From Ditylenchus dipsaci (lineage: Eukaryota > Nematoda > Chromadorea > Rhabditida > Anguinidae), in contig SADC01000048.1 of the NCBI GenBank assembly GCA_004194705.1, forward strand, positions 186,001 to 250,000: a stretch of 64,000 nt of DNA. Reading direction: 5' to 3'. The translations under genes were made by a program, and so were the position numbers. Below, piece by piece: positions 11,136 through 23,246 of this stretch. The notes below the pieces were generated by a model. That model had not been told where the DNA came from. It was given only the letters and a program-made list of their open reading frames with translations, and ran no database searches. Each line of letters begins with the position of its first letter. Within the stretch, counting starts at the first letter, position 1.

Positions 11136-14100
11136 ATGTCCTCAGCAAATCGTAGTTGTAGCCCAATAACAAGACCTACTCCTAACAATAAAAGGATCCA
11201 AGAGCTGGTGCTTGACGATGGAAAGGTAAACTTTCCCATAATACGCCCTTACTCCTGTCAGGGCATTGATAATTTTTGTTTTAAAGTCTTTCGCACCTTT
11301 GAGATTCGCCGAATCCGGACATCAAATTGGTAAAAATATGCTACTCTATCCTGTAATTAATGATTTTTCACGTTTTTGCGCTAAATTTGCAAAGATGTTG
11401 CAGCAAATAATACGTCATTTGAAACAAGAGTCACAGAGCTACCTGATAGTGTTATCACCAGTGTTGTTCCAGCGCCGGGATCGGCGCCGGCGCCAGCGCC
11501 GGCGCCGACCCTTTCTGAGAAAAGGCCCCAGCGCCACCGCCGAGCGCCTCCATTAAAATTTTTGTCTCCGGCGCCAGCGCCGGCGCCGACCTCTTTTGAA
11601 AAAATGCCCCAGCGCCGGCGCCAGCGCCGGCGTTCATGGCAGCGCCGACGCCGGCGCCGGCTTGATAATTTTGCTTTTGCTGTAAATTGCATGAAAAATT
11701 CCTATTTTTTTCAACAGTATGTTTTTTACAGTGAAAGCGATAATAATTATTTGCTATCTATATCGATATATTTCCTATATTAGTTCCTCATGATGAGTGA
11801 ATTTTGAAATACAGGATGTTTTAAAAAATCCGCAGAATTCGAGATGGCTATAACCTTTTTCTAGAACAAATTTCTGTTTTCACTAATCGTTTTCTCTTGA
11901 CGGGCAATTTCGTTAAATGTATAATGTCAAAATTATGATTTTCGCTTGGTCCCCCTGTTGTTTCGGGTTTTAGCCATCTAGGAGCCACCCACAGACCAGG
12001 ACCACAAAGGGACCAAGCGAAAACCGTATTTTTGACATTATACACCAGATGAATTGCCCGTCAAGGAAAAATGGTTGAAAGAAACAGAAATTAGAAATTC
12101 GGTCGCGAAAACAAGTTATAACCATTTAAAATCCTGTGGATTTCTCGAAACACCCTCTATTTTTCGTATGCTGAGAAATAAGTCCATATAGGTGGAGTTA
12201 TTAGATAAAAGCTAAGTTCATGAAAGAAATGGGTAATCCATATTAGTCTTGTGAAAATAAAAGTTGTGTGAATTACTTTTTTAAAATAGCATAGTATACC
12301 CTGGTTATGTTACAAAAATAAACTAAAAAATTAAAGAAAATAAATAAAATAAATAAAATATTTAAAGAAATGAAAGAAATTGCAGCACAAAAGTTCTGAT
12401 AATTTAGTTTAAAATTAAGAATAATTGTCTTTCTCAATTTTAGGCTGTTAAATTTTAGAAACAGCGCCGGCGCCATAATCGTTCAAAAACAGCGCCGGGG
12501 CCAGCGCCGGGACGAAAATTTTTAGCGCCGGCGCCAGCGCCGGCGCCGACCAAAATTTTTCATTGGCCCAGCGCCGGCGCCGAGCGCCGGCCCGGCGCTG
12601 TTTTTTCCCGGCGCTAGCGCCGGCACCGGAACAACACTGGTTATCACTTGATTTGTTTTTTATATATTTGGCACTATTCATCTTTTCTCTCTATAACTCA
12701 AAAAAAGACGGCACTTTTCAGTCAAAAGACGGTATTTTTTAGTTTCGACTAAAAGGTTTGAGATGCGCATAGAGATATGCCTACAAGATTGATGCGAGCA
12801 ATACTCATCTTAAAGGGGCATGCTCTTGCTTTTTTACACGCATATTTTATTTATTGATTTTATTTTACACGTTCTCTCATCTATAATTTTTTAGTTTTAT
12901 GCCTAGTTTACAAAATTAGTATAAGGTCATCAATCAAATCGAATAAAAAAAAATCAAATCGAGTTAAAAATGGAACGATTCGAAAAATTTGCTGGTCTCC
13001 GCCTTAAATTTTTAAAACGCAAGGGCATGCCCTTTAAATATTTTTTATTAAACCCTGGAAAAAAATATGATAGCATATAGAAACTTAAGAATTTTAAACG
13101 CGAAAAAGTCAAAATTCAGTAAATTTTCTGCTACCAAAGCTCAGCTAAAACGAGTCACCAAGTGGGCCAGCGCCGGGACGAAAATTTTAGCGCCGGCGCC
13201 AGCGCCGACGAGTCACGGCGCCAACGAGTCACACATCTAACTCATTTCCCAAGTAGCGTCGCGGTTTCGACGCAACAAAAATACCGTATTCTCTCTAATT
13301 ATACACCACCCCCTCATTCGAAATCGTGTTCTTGGCATTATGTTTTTGACTTATTTTTTGGAGAGTGCTCATAGGCAAGTTACTACTAATTTTGTAGCTC
13401 ATCTCACTGGCTACAAAATGAGTGGTAACTTGTTACGAGCACTCTCCAAAAAATAAGTCAAAAACATAATGCCAAGAACACGATTTTGAATGAGGGGGGT
13501 GGTGTATAATTAGAGAGAATACGGTATTATGATAAGAACTTTTGTGATTACATATAATTTTTTTTCATTGCAGATACATCGAATCAGACTTGTTTCTCCT
13601 GCCATTTGCTTATTGTCACATGTTGTTTCACCGAATTGTGTTTGGTTCAAGTTGGCCAATCATGTAACTAAGAAACTGCAATATACCAAGCCGTGAGTTA
13701 GTTTTTATTTAAAAAAACGACAAAATAATCATGAAAAAATATATGTAAAAATGAGTAATCTCCATCTAACTCATTTCCCATGCTAATTGTTTCCCATGCT
13801 CTACCGTACACTCTCTAATAATTTTCCTGCTCAAATTTTTCGTTTCTATTTTTGTACCTAAGATTTGAAACGTTCACCAAAAAAATAAAATGACGATGAA
13901 ATGAAAAAGCCCCTCTTCTTCCACCTCTTTTTTGTGTTTTGGTTAGGGTTGTGAAACTGTCCGGGCAGAAAAGAATCGGAAAGTTTTCCGGAAAGTTTTC
14001 TGGACAGAAATGGACAAAAATTAGCAAGTGATCACACACATTATATACGAAAACTGTACAATTTTTTTGTATAACTTTACAGCTACTAGTATATTCTAAT

Positions 14101-17100
14101 TTCTGTCCATGGAAAACTTTCCGCGTTTTTACAGTAGCAGATCTAAGTTGGGTATTTTATCTCACTTTTGGGAAACGCTTTTATTGCAAAATAATAATCC
14201 ATCAGTGATTTTTCCGCGACCCTTCTTTAACTAATTCGCAATTTTTTGAGCTCTGTAAAAATATTATTATTCTGAGAAAATTTATACTTCTTATTATATC
14301 CTATAGTGAATAGTTTGAGGTAATGTGGTGGTTTTCTTGTCTTTTAATTGGTACGGTCTCCTTTCCAGTTGCATATTGAGAGGTTTGGGCAGCAGTGCGC
14401 AAGGCGCACCCATCCAATTAATGCAATTTGACTATGTGATGGCTCCTTTGGAAGAGAAGATATATGCCCGTGCTCGAATCATTTGGCTCCAGAAGTTTAC
14501 ACGCTATGGAGAATTGCCTCTTCAATTTGCTTACGTGCATTTTATTGATGAAGGACATGGAGCTTGGATGAATGTGGTAAGATCAAACCGGCTTCAATAC
14601 AATTTCAGGGATTAAAAATTGGTTATAGAATTGTTTGGCTACCATGGAAAGGTCCTTCTACTGCCATCCTTGGCAAGCTTTCCCAGTCGCCTTGTTCAAA
14701 CTAAGCCCGGGTATTAACCTCTATAATTTGGAGGGACACGACCAATGGCCAGACCATGTAAACGCACATCTGGAGCAGATTTTGAGTGAATATGAATATT
14801 TCCGTGTGGTTCCTGTACCCAATAGTGCTAAAGTCAACACCTACTATGAATATATCAGGGTTTGCTCAATATTTATTACGTTACTGAAATTTATTTAATA
14901 AAAAAGGGGCCTTCACTAATTACATCTTAAAAGATTATGATTTATTTAAATCAGGGCTCTCATATATTTTTTTGAAAAAATAATGCTATTTGCTCAAAAT
15001 AAAAACGTTTTATTGTACAGGTTGGTCCAATTTTTCTGCCGGTTTTGTTTTGGTCATAACTTTTTTCGGAACGCGTTTTTCGAAAACGGTTATTACACGT
15101 AGACTCAAAAAAAAAGAAAATATTTTGGTATGTTATTTGAAAAAACACGATTTTTTCTTGGTCCCCTCCTGTGGTTCTGGTCCTGATCTGTGGATCGCCT
15201 CTGGATGAGCAAGGCACAAACCAGAAAGGGAACAAGCGAAAATCGTGATTTTGACATAGCATACCAAACAATTTGCTTTTCAATTCTGAGTCAACCAGTG
15301 ATAACCGTTTTTTAAAAAACGCGTTCTAAAAAAAGTTATGACCGAAACAAAACCGGCAGAAAATTTGGACGACCCTGTATTTTGGAAAAAATATGCTACT
15401 TTATCCGGTGCGTTTTTGCTGCTAAATAATAAGATTTTGACTTAAAATCCTAAAAAAGGTGGGAATCCCAAAATAAGTACAAACCTTATGAATAACGACG
15501 TCTGCGATAAGGATGCCTGATTTCAACGCATCTTATTAGATCGCGCCTAAATTTTACGTTTCCCTTCTAAAGATCATACTTTTTTTTAGGCGGATGTTCA
15601 TGCGTTAAGTGACATAAACGACAAGGATGGAAAGTCAATTGCAAAAATGTTGGCTTTGGATATGCCCATGTTCCAAAGGTTATTAACCTTTTTATGTATG
15701 TTTAAATCACTTCGGATTGTTCAGGTCGGATGTATATCAGCCTAGTGAATACATGCAGCGCAGATGGTTTGATGCGGATCAGCAAAAACTAATTGATCAG
15801 GATACGGATGTTTTGACTGTAATATTTTTTGTCTAAAAAAATTCAGATTCTTTAAAATTTGCCGACTTAATTTTATATTTAATCTGGAAGCGAGAAAGGT
15901 CCTTTTAAAAATAAAGTTTTTGTGGGAAACAAATCGAATAAACTAACCAAAAACAAAAAATACGTTAAAGCGTATAAAAAAATTGTGGGTTTTTGGTAAT
16001 CTTACAAAAACACAAAATCATGATTAAAAATAGCAACAAATTAGTTTGTAAAAATGAAAATAAAAGATACTTTCCTAGTTAATGTAGGTAAGGGTTAGAT
16101 TCGTAACTTAAGACACACAATTAAGACACAATTTTTCGTAAAGTGAATGGTTGAAATGCTTTTCGACCCTAAAAATTCTTCTTTGGATACAACCACTCTT
16201 TTCCTGCATAATTTTCAACTTAGCGAAAAAATTGACTTTTCTTGTATAAAATAGCTTAGCGCTAGTGGAGTTTACGTGTCCAAAATTTGCCTTGGTCCCC
16301 CCTGTTGTTTTTTGTGAAAAACAGCTTGGTCCCCCCTGTTCATTAAGGTTACTGTAACACTGTGACTATGGTGATCAGGTTGATTATGGTTAACATGATC
16401 ACCTTTAATATTATCACCTTAAAAACAAAAGGGGACCAAGCTGTTTTTACAAAAAAAAACAACAGGGGGACCAAGGCATATTTTGGACACGTAAACTCCA
16501 TTAGGGCCAATAGCTTTTCTCTTGCATAAAATTTCTCTTTTTCTACACAACATGCCTCTTTTCACTGTTTCTTTTTTCGACCCTTGAACAAGGTTGCTGC
16601 AAGGTTAATGAAAGTCAAATTCAGGTTCCTTTGAATTTCACCTAAGGTTCATCATAACCATGGGTTAGCCTTGGAACAACATTGTAAGAATCTTGCCCAA
16701 CGTTGAGTGAAACTTGAACCAACATTCAGTGAACCCTGGAATACATTTTTTTCAAATTTTTCAGAAAAATTTACATAAGTATACCTCATTCCAAGGTTTA
16801 CCTATCAACAAACCCCCCTGGTTCTGATGAGCTTCGGGTGAAATTTGAAGGAGCCTAAAACCAACATTAACATGATAAGAAAAAACAGTGAACAGAAGCA
16901 TGTTGTGTAGAAAAAGAGGAATTTTGTGCAGGAAAAGAGAAATTTTATGCACAAAAGGGAATTCTATGCAGAAATAGAGCTATTTTATGCAGGAAAAGTC
17001 AATTTGGCGCTAGTAGCGAATACCACCTCCCCCCCCCCCCGAAAAACCTGACCTTATAAAAATCGCTGTAACTATTCCTTGGCTTAGCCTTTAGGCTTCG

Positions 17101-20100
17101 GAGTAGGCTAGCGTACGGAAGCTGTGACGGCTGTACCTCATTTCGTAACGCGCCATTTCGTAACAGGTTCATTTGGTAACAAGTTCATTTGGTAACAGGT
17201 TCATTTTGGTAACAGGTTCATTTCTTAATGAGCTAATTTCGTAACAAATGGTTTAGTAACGCGAGATTTTGTAACAAATTTTTCGTAATGCGAGATTTCG
17301 TAACAAACATTTTCGTAACAGTGATACTAAGACTTTACCTAATTTGATTTACCGTATTTCCTCTAATAGAAGTCCATGGGCTTCTATTTTTCAACCTCCC
17401 AAAATCTTGAAATTGTCAATCACAAATGACCTTAACTCCGAAACCTTAGTCGAAAAATAGGGGGGGGGGCTTCTAATGGAGCATGGGCTTATATTAGAGG
17501 AAATACGGTAATCTAATTCACAACTTTTTTTCAAACAACAGGTGGACCAAGCCAGTTTTTTTAGTTTTTTTCGAAATTTTTCAGATTGTGTCCGAACCAT
17601 CCCAAATTACTTAAGCCATCCGTAATTTACCCCAAAACATCCCAAATTGCTGAAACCACCCCAAATCATCCCAAAGCATCTAAAAGCACCTCACGCTCTC
17701 CGAACCCCGTTAAGCACCTAGTGACCAGTACCCGGGATTGATTGCATCCAGAGGGGTTCGAACTAGCAACCTTGGTGGTGAGTATATGGACCTCTACACC
17801 ACTCAAACACTCAAAATTATAATAAAATCAAAAGTATGCGCCCAGGTGGATTCAAACCAGCAAGCTCTACATCACCACTTATAATCGATCAGAACTCCAT
17901 CCGAGGGACATCCAGAGGGACGAACCAAACCAAGTGGTCGTCCACTTGGATCAAAATTTTTTTTCACGTTTTCGGGTTCCAAAACAATTTTTCTGCACTA
18001 ATTCGAGCATCCTGAAGATGGTTTGACAGTGGTAAAATCACGTTTTACCAACAAATTTTTAAGTTATGCTAATTGTTGATTTATCAAAATCAATCGTTAG
18101 CAATAACTCAAAAATTTCTCGGCAAAACGTGATTTTACCACTGTCAAACCATCTTCAGGATGCTCGAATTAGTGCAGAAAATTTGTTTTGGAACCCGAAA
18201 ACGTGAAAAAAGAATTTTTGATTTAAGTGGACGACCACTTGGTTTGGTCACACTGCATGATGGGGTTGTTAGTAATTCTAAGGGTTGATTTAGGTTGCTG
18301 GTTCGAATCCACCTGGCGCATTCCTTATTTTAATATAATTTCAGATATAAAAGCAAGCATTTGATTTTTCAGGTCATTTGGGTGAATGTAGCCCTACTCT
18401 GGAGTTACCTGGATATCAACCTGTCCAGGTGGTAGCCGCTCCAGGATTGGGGTTGAGTAGGTGAAATCGCACTTTTGGTCTTAACAAGCCCAATTCCTCC
18501 CAAATTCTTTAGTTTGGAAAAATGGATTTTTTTTATTTAAATTACCTTTTTTATTTTTAGGCCATCCAGGTGGATATCCACCTGACCAGGTGGTACCTTG
18601 AAGTTGGAGTGTGTAAAATCGCAATTTTGGACTTAATAAACCCATTCCTCATACAATTTTAAGTTGGAAAAAATGGTTTATTTTTCATTTTAAAGAAATT
18701 TTATTTTTCATGTTTGGGTTAGGTTTGGGACTATTAAGGCAGTTTGAGGGTATTTGGGTCGGTTTGCGATGGTTTTGGGTGTTTGGACACAAAATAAAAA
18801 ATTTCAAAAAACCTAAAAAACTGCCTTGGTCCCCCTGTTCTTTGAAAAAAGTTGTAAATTAGACCAAATTGAATTAGGTAGTAGCCTTGAAATCACTGTT
18901 ACGAAAATGTTTGTTACGAAAAAATTTGTTACGAAAAAATTTGTTACGAAATCTCGTGTTACGAAAAAAATTGTTACGAAACGAATCTGTTACGAAATCT
19001 TGCGTTACGAAATGAACCTGTTACCAAAATGAACCTGTTACCAAATGAACCTGTTACCAAATGAACTTGTTACCAAATGAACCTGTTACGAAATGGCGCG
19101 TTACGAAATGAGGTACAGCCGCTGTGACTAATAAATAGTTTACGCACTTTTTCTGGGACATATATTTGGGTAGTCTTTACTTAAGTGTTAGAAGGAAAAG
19201 TTGGGGAGGAGGCTGGTTTGTGGGGCGTGTTATTCGCTACTAGGGTCATAAATTTTTATGCGAAGTTCAAAATTAGAGAGTAGTTTTATGCAGACAAGGA
19301 GAATTTTTAGGATCGAAAAGAGTAATAGTCAAAGTGAATGCCACTAAATTCACTGATTTTTTGAATAATCGATAATTAAAAATTTGTAGGATGAAATTCT
19401 GGCTGAAATACCAAAATGGCGCACGCGTTTTCCAAAGAATTCGCTGTTGGCTTGCCCGTAGCCCCTCCCAGCAAGAAATCACAAAATGAAGAAGATGAGA
19501 GTGGCGATGCGTATGATCCTGACTGGGACCCTTACACTGACGTTAACTATTAATAATGTTGAAAAAATGTATAAATAAAATATTTTTTTAGTTAAACGCC
19601 TATCCCTCAGTTGAGCCGTGCACCATTGACACACTTAGACAACAGAGATACTTTGTTGCTGGCAGAAAGAATACCCTCAACGTCTGTGTAGAATGGAAAT
19701 CCTTGGTAAGTAAATTCTTTTTTTAATAACTCAAAACTAGCAATTTTTTTTCTAAAAATGGTCAGCCGCAACAGCCGAAAATGTCGCATTATACATAAGT
19801 TTTACTTTAAAATTATTATTTTTCAGAGGTCTCCTGATGAATTCTTCGCTTTCCCATTGAAAGAAGGTCAGACTATGGAGGAGCTTTATGATGACCACCG
19901 AAAATGGGCTAACACACTCGACTCTTTTTATGGTCAGCCAACTAACAGGAAGGCTATTATTGGGGCAATTGTGTGAGTCTCTTTTGTTGAAATTGAGTTA
20001 ATTGCCTAAATTTGAAAACAAATGTTGTGGTAAAAAAGTTCATAATTTATTAAAGCTTCTATTTTAACACTTTTTTATATTTTTACAGCATACCGTATTT

Positions 20101-23096
20101 TCTCAAATTGAACTATTTTGAACAATTAAACTATTTCCAACTATTTTGCAATATTATTATGAAGTTTATTTCAACTCCCCGAAATCTTGAGATTGTCAAT
20201 CAAAAACGGTCTTAACTCTGAAATCTTAATCAAAATATAGGATGTGAACTTTTATTATGGAGTGACCTTTTATCAGAGAAAATACGGTAATAGCAGAATG
20301 TATAGAATCATTACGTAGTGGTGGTATTTAGTTAACTATACAAAAAGAAAATAAGTACATTTTTGAATAACCAGTAATAATTTTAGACGATATAACAATA
20401 TTCCTTGTTTAGTAAAAACATGTTTTTCGCGGGAAGAAAGGTTTTCGGCATGTTTGAATGGAACGATGAAGTAACTTCTGGTAGCTACAGACGGGTGGAA
20501 GTTTTGGCTGTTCGCAATAAAGCTGCCAGTAATATTTCATACCCATTATAATTTAATTAGTAACATTTTTTTCAAAGGTGACTATAGCAGCGAGTTCTGT
20601 CGAATTCGATTCATAGATGTTGGGGGGATCGATATTGTGCCTCTTGCAGGTCTGCTTGCTATCCACTCTCTGTAAGTCATATCTACTTGCTGTTATGCGG
20701 ATATAGTCGACTCACTCCATGGTAACCCCTAGATTTGGGTTGAGCACCCGAAAACTTCGAGATCGACCCCAAATTTTTCCGATTTTCGGACGATTGAAAA
20801 ATAATCCCACATGTGGAACTATTAGAAAGAATACGGTATTTGGTTGGTCACTATTGTGAAGGACCCTATAGTGTTTCCTCCCACATAGTGGCCACCTTGA
20901 GTGGTCTCAAGGGTGGCCACTATGGAGAGAGTCGACTGTATATGAAAAAATAATGAATATTTGCTTATTTTCGCTTAAGTTCGATTATCTTCAAATTTTT
21001 TGTTGGGTTTTGATGCGGTGGTCACAATGGAGGTATGAAGTCAAAGTGCAAAGTCTTTGACTTCCCTGAGCAGTCAAGGAGAGGCAGTCGGCCCAGAGCT
21101 CGCCTATTTCGGCTAAAAATAGTGGGTTTGAAACTTTCCACTTCCCTTTTGGGATCCTTTACACGATAAAATATAAATCTCAGTCATTTGAAAAATATAA
21201 CGGAATTTTGCTGACTTCGCACTTTGCACTTCACACTTCCATTGCGGCATTAAAAATGGCATAAAGAAATAAAATTTTGATACCGTATTTCCTCTAATTG
21301 CCGCCCCGGGAGGCTTATTTTCCGATCGACCTCTAGGGGGGGGGGGGTGGCAATTAAAAGGGGGGCGCTTATTTTTCGATCATAAATTGAAGTAATTCAC
21401 CACTCCAGCAATGAAAGTTTTTATCCTATTTTCATTTTTTTTCTGATTTTTGGGCAGAATTTTCAGGCCAATTGTTTTTCCAGGGCAGCCAAATTCAAGG
21501 AAGGGGAAACTTGATATCCGCACCGCGTAGGTTACAGGTTCGACTACCACCGGCTGCACACATTTTATTAGCAATTTCGTGTAAAAATCATACTCGGGCT
21601 CTTGACTATCCGACAAGACCATCAACGCAGAGTTTCACACCTAGTGTGGCTTATTCGTATGCTAAAAAAATAGGCTAGAGCTCTGATAATCGATGGTTTT
21701 GAGGGTTTCTTCTACTGCTTTCATTGATATTTTCTGCATTTTTTCGACAAGTCACACGTTTCATATACAGGAATAAAGCCAAGATCATGACATTTCATTT
21801 GAGCTATCATACAGGGTAGAAAGTAATCTTTTGTTAGAGCTAAGATTTTAAAAACTATTACTGCTGTCCAATTCATTTGCTGACAGTGAAGTTGAAATTG
21901 GTCGCAATTGATTGGTTAATTGATAGTCCCATTGAGGATTTCATCGAATTGGACATGGTTCAATGTTTTCTTAAATTTTAGCTCTAACTTTATACAAACT
22001 TTTTATCTGTATGATAGCTCAAATGAAAGCTGAGGATATTAGCTACATTTTGATACCAAACTTGTAAATAAAAAAGGAAAAAAGGTCTGCAGCCAGTGGT
22101 AGTCGAACCTGTAACGTAAGGCGATGCGTATATAAGGCCCCCCCCCCTTTTTTGAGATAGACTTGTTGTTGTAGACTTATTGTTAACGTGAATTTTTTTC
22201 GCTCCTGCTTGACATATACCTCTTCAGCAAACGATGATCTTGGACACACTTCTTATTGATAATTAACCGCCAAAAATTTTGTGCAAAAAAGGTTAAAACA
22301 CGGTTTTAAAAAAATAGGGGGGGGGGCGCTTATTTTTCGATCGACCTCTAGGGGGGGGGCGGCGGCAATTAGAGGGGGGGGGCGGCAATTATAGGGGGGG
22401 GGGCGGCAATTGGAGGGGGCGGCAATTAGAGGAAATACGGTATTTTAGACAAACATTTTTCTATAGTTTTCTAATGAAAAAGTCATGAAAATAGAAAAAG
22501 TCAATTTTTATTCAATTTGTTTAAGTCATTGCAAAGTGCCCCTCTTTGTCTACAAATGAGTATCTGTACAATAAGGCCGCCAAACCAAGAGAATAAATGG
22601 TCAGAAGAATCTTGCATGCGGTTTTGCCAACTTGCTCGCAGTGATGTGTTCATTAGCTGTCTTTTGGCTGCGCAAAATGAGTAAGCACAATAATAACTAT
22701 TGGATAGTCATTTTTTATGGCGCAAATTTACTTTATTATGGCGCAATTTCAGTAAATTTGCACCAAATTTTAGTAATTTTAATAAATTTGTGCCAAGAAA
22801 AAGGGAATCTGCGCCTTAAAAAAGTGTATTTGCGACAAAAAATATTTGCTCCAATGAAAAGTGTATTTGCGCCATGATAAAGTAAATTTGCGATATAAAA
22901 AAGATTATCCATAACTATTAGACGCTATTAACTTTTTGGTTTTCGCAGGAATAAATCGATGGTTGAATACACCGAGAAACCTGAAAATTGGCCGTGTGTG
23001 ATGAGGGTCGGAAAACTTCAAGTGCTTGGAGTGGAAGATATTCTTGAGAATCAGATGCTTTCCTGCAGAGCGGCCATGTTGGTACAAAGTCGGTAA
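11136..23096 (+). CDS. Multi-Tudor-domain protein (TDRD-like), 13 exons
   Basis: Exons: 11136-11225, 13574-13692, 14369-14576, 14629-14859, 15590-15678, 15725-15818, 19390-19541, 19592-19705, 19827-19972, 20413-20528, 20578-20671, 22576-22680, 22949-23096; about 568 residues. Phases agree throughout if one C is added in exon 7 (CCC near 19450). An N-terminal extended Tudor is suggested by HVVSPNCVWFKL, then YARARIIWLQ and AYVHFIDEGHGAWM. A second covers YRRVEVLAVRN, CRIRFIDVGGIDIVPL and a conserved tail. Tudor domains of this type bind methyl-arginine tails of Piwi proteins in germ granules, so a piRNA/germline role is inferred from family, not shown here. Introns hold many elements, the largest being 15819-19389. 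I cannot assign an orthologue. Confidence 0.82.
11459..12639. mobile_element. hAT element with GC-rich subterminal GGCGCC repeats
   Basis: The ends are CAGTGTTGTTCCAGCGCCGG and its inverse CCGGAACAACACTG. The 8-bp sequence GTTATCAC is duplicated exactly at 11451-11458 and 12640-12647. CAG...CTG ends and an 8-bp duplication define the hAT superfamily. Both subterminal regions (11465-11665, 12465-12630) are arrays of GGCGCCAGC, in sharp contrast to the AT-rich host. No transposase is seen, so it is non-autonomous. It sits in Tudor intron 1. Confidence 0.85.
11812..12165. mobile_element. Palindromic MITE nested in the hAT element
   Basis: TACAGGATGTTTTAAAAAATCC at the left pairs imperfectly with AAAATCCTGTGGATTTCTCG and AACACCCTCTA at the right. 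The core has TTCGCTTGGTCCCCCTGTTG and its inverse, shared with elements at 15.0 and 16.3 kb. Confidence 0.6.
12810..13037. mobile_element. TTAA-flanked MITE, second copy
   Basis: TTAAAGGGGCATGCTCTTGC at the left and GCAAGGGCATGCCCTTTAA at the right; inner TGGTCTCCGCC matches the copy at 5592. A fragment of the same family is at 34316-34350. Confidence 0.65.
13160..13235. repeat. Fragment of the GGCGCC hAT element
   Basis: GGCCAGCGCCGGGACGAAAA and following GGCGCCAGCGCC match the subterminal region of 11459-12639 but no terminus is present. Confidence 0.5.
13283..13529. mobile_element. Near-perfect hairpin MITE, TACCGTATTCTCTCTAAT type
   Basis: ATACCGTATTCTCTCTAATT is mirrored by AATTAGAGAGAATACGGTAT. 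The arms (about 110 bp) are almost identical, including CGTGTTCTTGGCATTATG, implying a recent insertion. Lies just before Tudor exon 2. Confidence 0.8.
15017..15380. mobile_element. Inverted-repeat MITE (TACAGGTTGGTCCAA ends)
   Basis: TACAGGTTGGTCCAATTTTT and TTTGGACGACCCTGTA are inverted ends with TA borders. The inner arms share GCCGGTTTTGTTTGGTCATA and its complement. The core carries the TGGTCCC...AACAAGCG module seen at 11950 and 16300. Lies in Tudor intron 4. Confidence 0.7.
16264..16504. mobile_element. Palindromic MITE (TGGAGTTTACGTGTCC ends)
   Basis: TGGAGTTTACGTGTCCAAAA and TTTTGGACACGTAAACTCCA are exact inverse ends. Inner arms are GCCTTGGTCCCCCCTGTTGT and AACAGGGGGACCAAGGC. It splits a repeat whose AAAATAGCTTAGCGCTAG/GAGCTATTTTATGC parts lie at 16240 and 16975. 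Confidence 0.7.
17349..17511. mobile_element. MITE, TACCGTATTT-CTCTAAT family (nested)
   Basis: TACCGTATTTCCTCTAATAG at the left and TATTAGAGGAAATACGGTAA at the right, inside the 17129-19120 element. Confidence 0.7.
17739..18326. repeat. tRNA-like (SINE-type) fragments around a palindrome
   Basis: The minus strand at 17815-17739 reads GAGTGGTGTAGAGGTCC ... GTTCGAACCCC, resembling tRNA A and B boxes. 17838-17880 (minus) and 18283-18325 (plus) both end GGTTTGAATCCACCTGG or GGTTCGAATCCACCTGG. Between them 17930-18245 is a long palindrome bounded by CCAAGTGGTCGTCCACTTGG. No complete cloverleaf can be drawn, so these are derived repeats. Confidence 0.5.
20092..20290. mobile_element. MITE, TACCGTATTT-CTCTAAT family
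   Basis: TACCGTATTTTCTCAAATTG at the left and TTATCAGAGAAAATACGGTA at the right, in a Tudor intron. Diverged from the consensus. Confidence 0.65.
20702..20942. mobile_element. Pogo/Tigger-like MITE
   Basis: ATAGTCGACTCACTCCATGG at the left pairs with CTATGGAGAGAGTCGACTGTA at the right. Interior carries a one-sided copy of the GAATACGGTA terminus (20826-20836). Confidence 0.6.
21281..22443. mobile_element. MITE, TACCGTATTT family, expanded by nested inverted repeat
   Basis: TACCGTATTTCCTCTAATTG at 21281 pairs with CAATTAGAGGAAATACGGTA near 22424-22443, with several G-run repeats of GGCGGCAATTAGAGG. About 21510-22120 is another inverted pair whose arms hold GGTTACAGGTTCGACTACCA and its complement, a tRNA B-box-like motif. 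Confidence 0.55.
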
Positions 23097-23240
23097 ACAG
23101 GCAGTGGCACTTGAATGAAACCTGTGCCTTTAAAAAAAACTACTATGTTTATGTTCTTGATCTTCACAGTTTTAAAGCTATTTGTTGTCAAAAAAAAATC
23201 ATATGTGAAAATTTTAAGTATTCGAGCTTGAATCATGCGA

Positions 23241-23246
23241 AATAAA
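23241..23246 (+). terminator. Polyadenylation signal of Tudor gene
   Basis: AATAAA about 145 bp downstream of the Tudor gene stop, on the same strand. Confidence 0.5.

Larger units (their letters stand above)
17129..19120. mobile_element. 2-kb element with iterated GTTACGAAAT ends and 8-bp target duplication
   Basis: GGCTGTACCTCATTTCGTAA begins it and TTACGAAATGAGGTACAGCC ends it. GCTGTGAC flanks it exactly on both sides (17121-17128, 19121-19128). About 200 bp inside each end is an array of TTCGTAACA / TTCATTTGGTAACA units in opposite orientation. No transposase is seen. Inside are a MITE (17350-17510), tRNA-like pieces and a 310-bp palindrome (17930-18245). It lies in the largest Tudor intron. 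The superfamily is uncertain (MULE-like or hAT-like by duplication length). Confidence 0.75.

Noticed and set aside
11384..11458. Extra Tudor exon (AANNTSFETRVTELPDS) before the hAT insertion
   Set aside because: Its phase does not fit exon 1, and no donor follows; exon 1 joins 13574 directly in phase.
11381..11692. Long frames rich in Arg, Ala, Gly and Pro on both strands
   Set aside because: They arise from the GGCGCCAGC arrays of the hAT element and have no sequence complexity.
17739..17815. tRNA gene candidate on the minus strand
   Set aside because: A- and B-box-like motifs are present but no acceptor or anticodon stems can be paired; it lies among other tRNA-like fragments.
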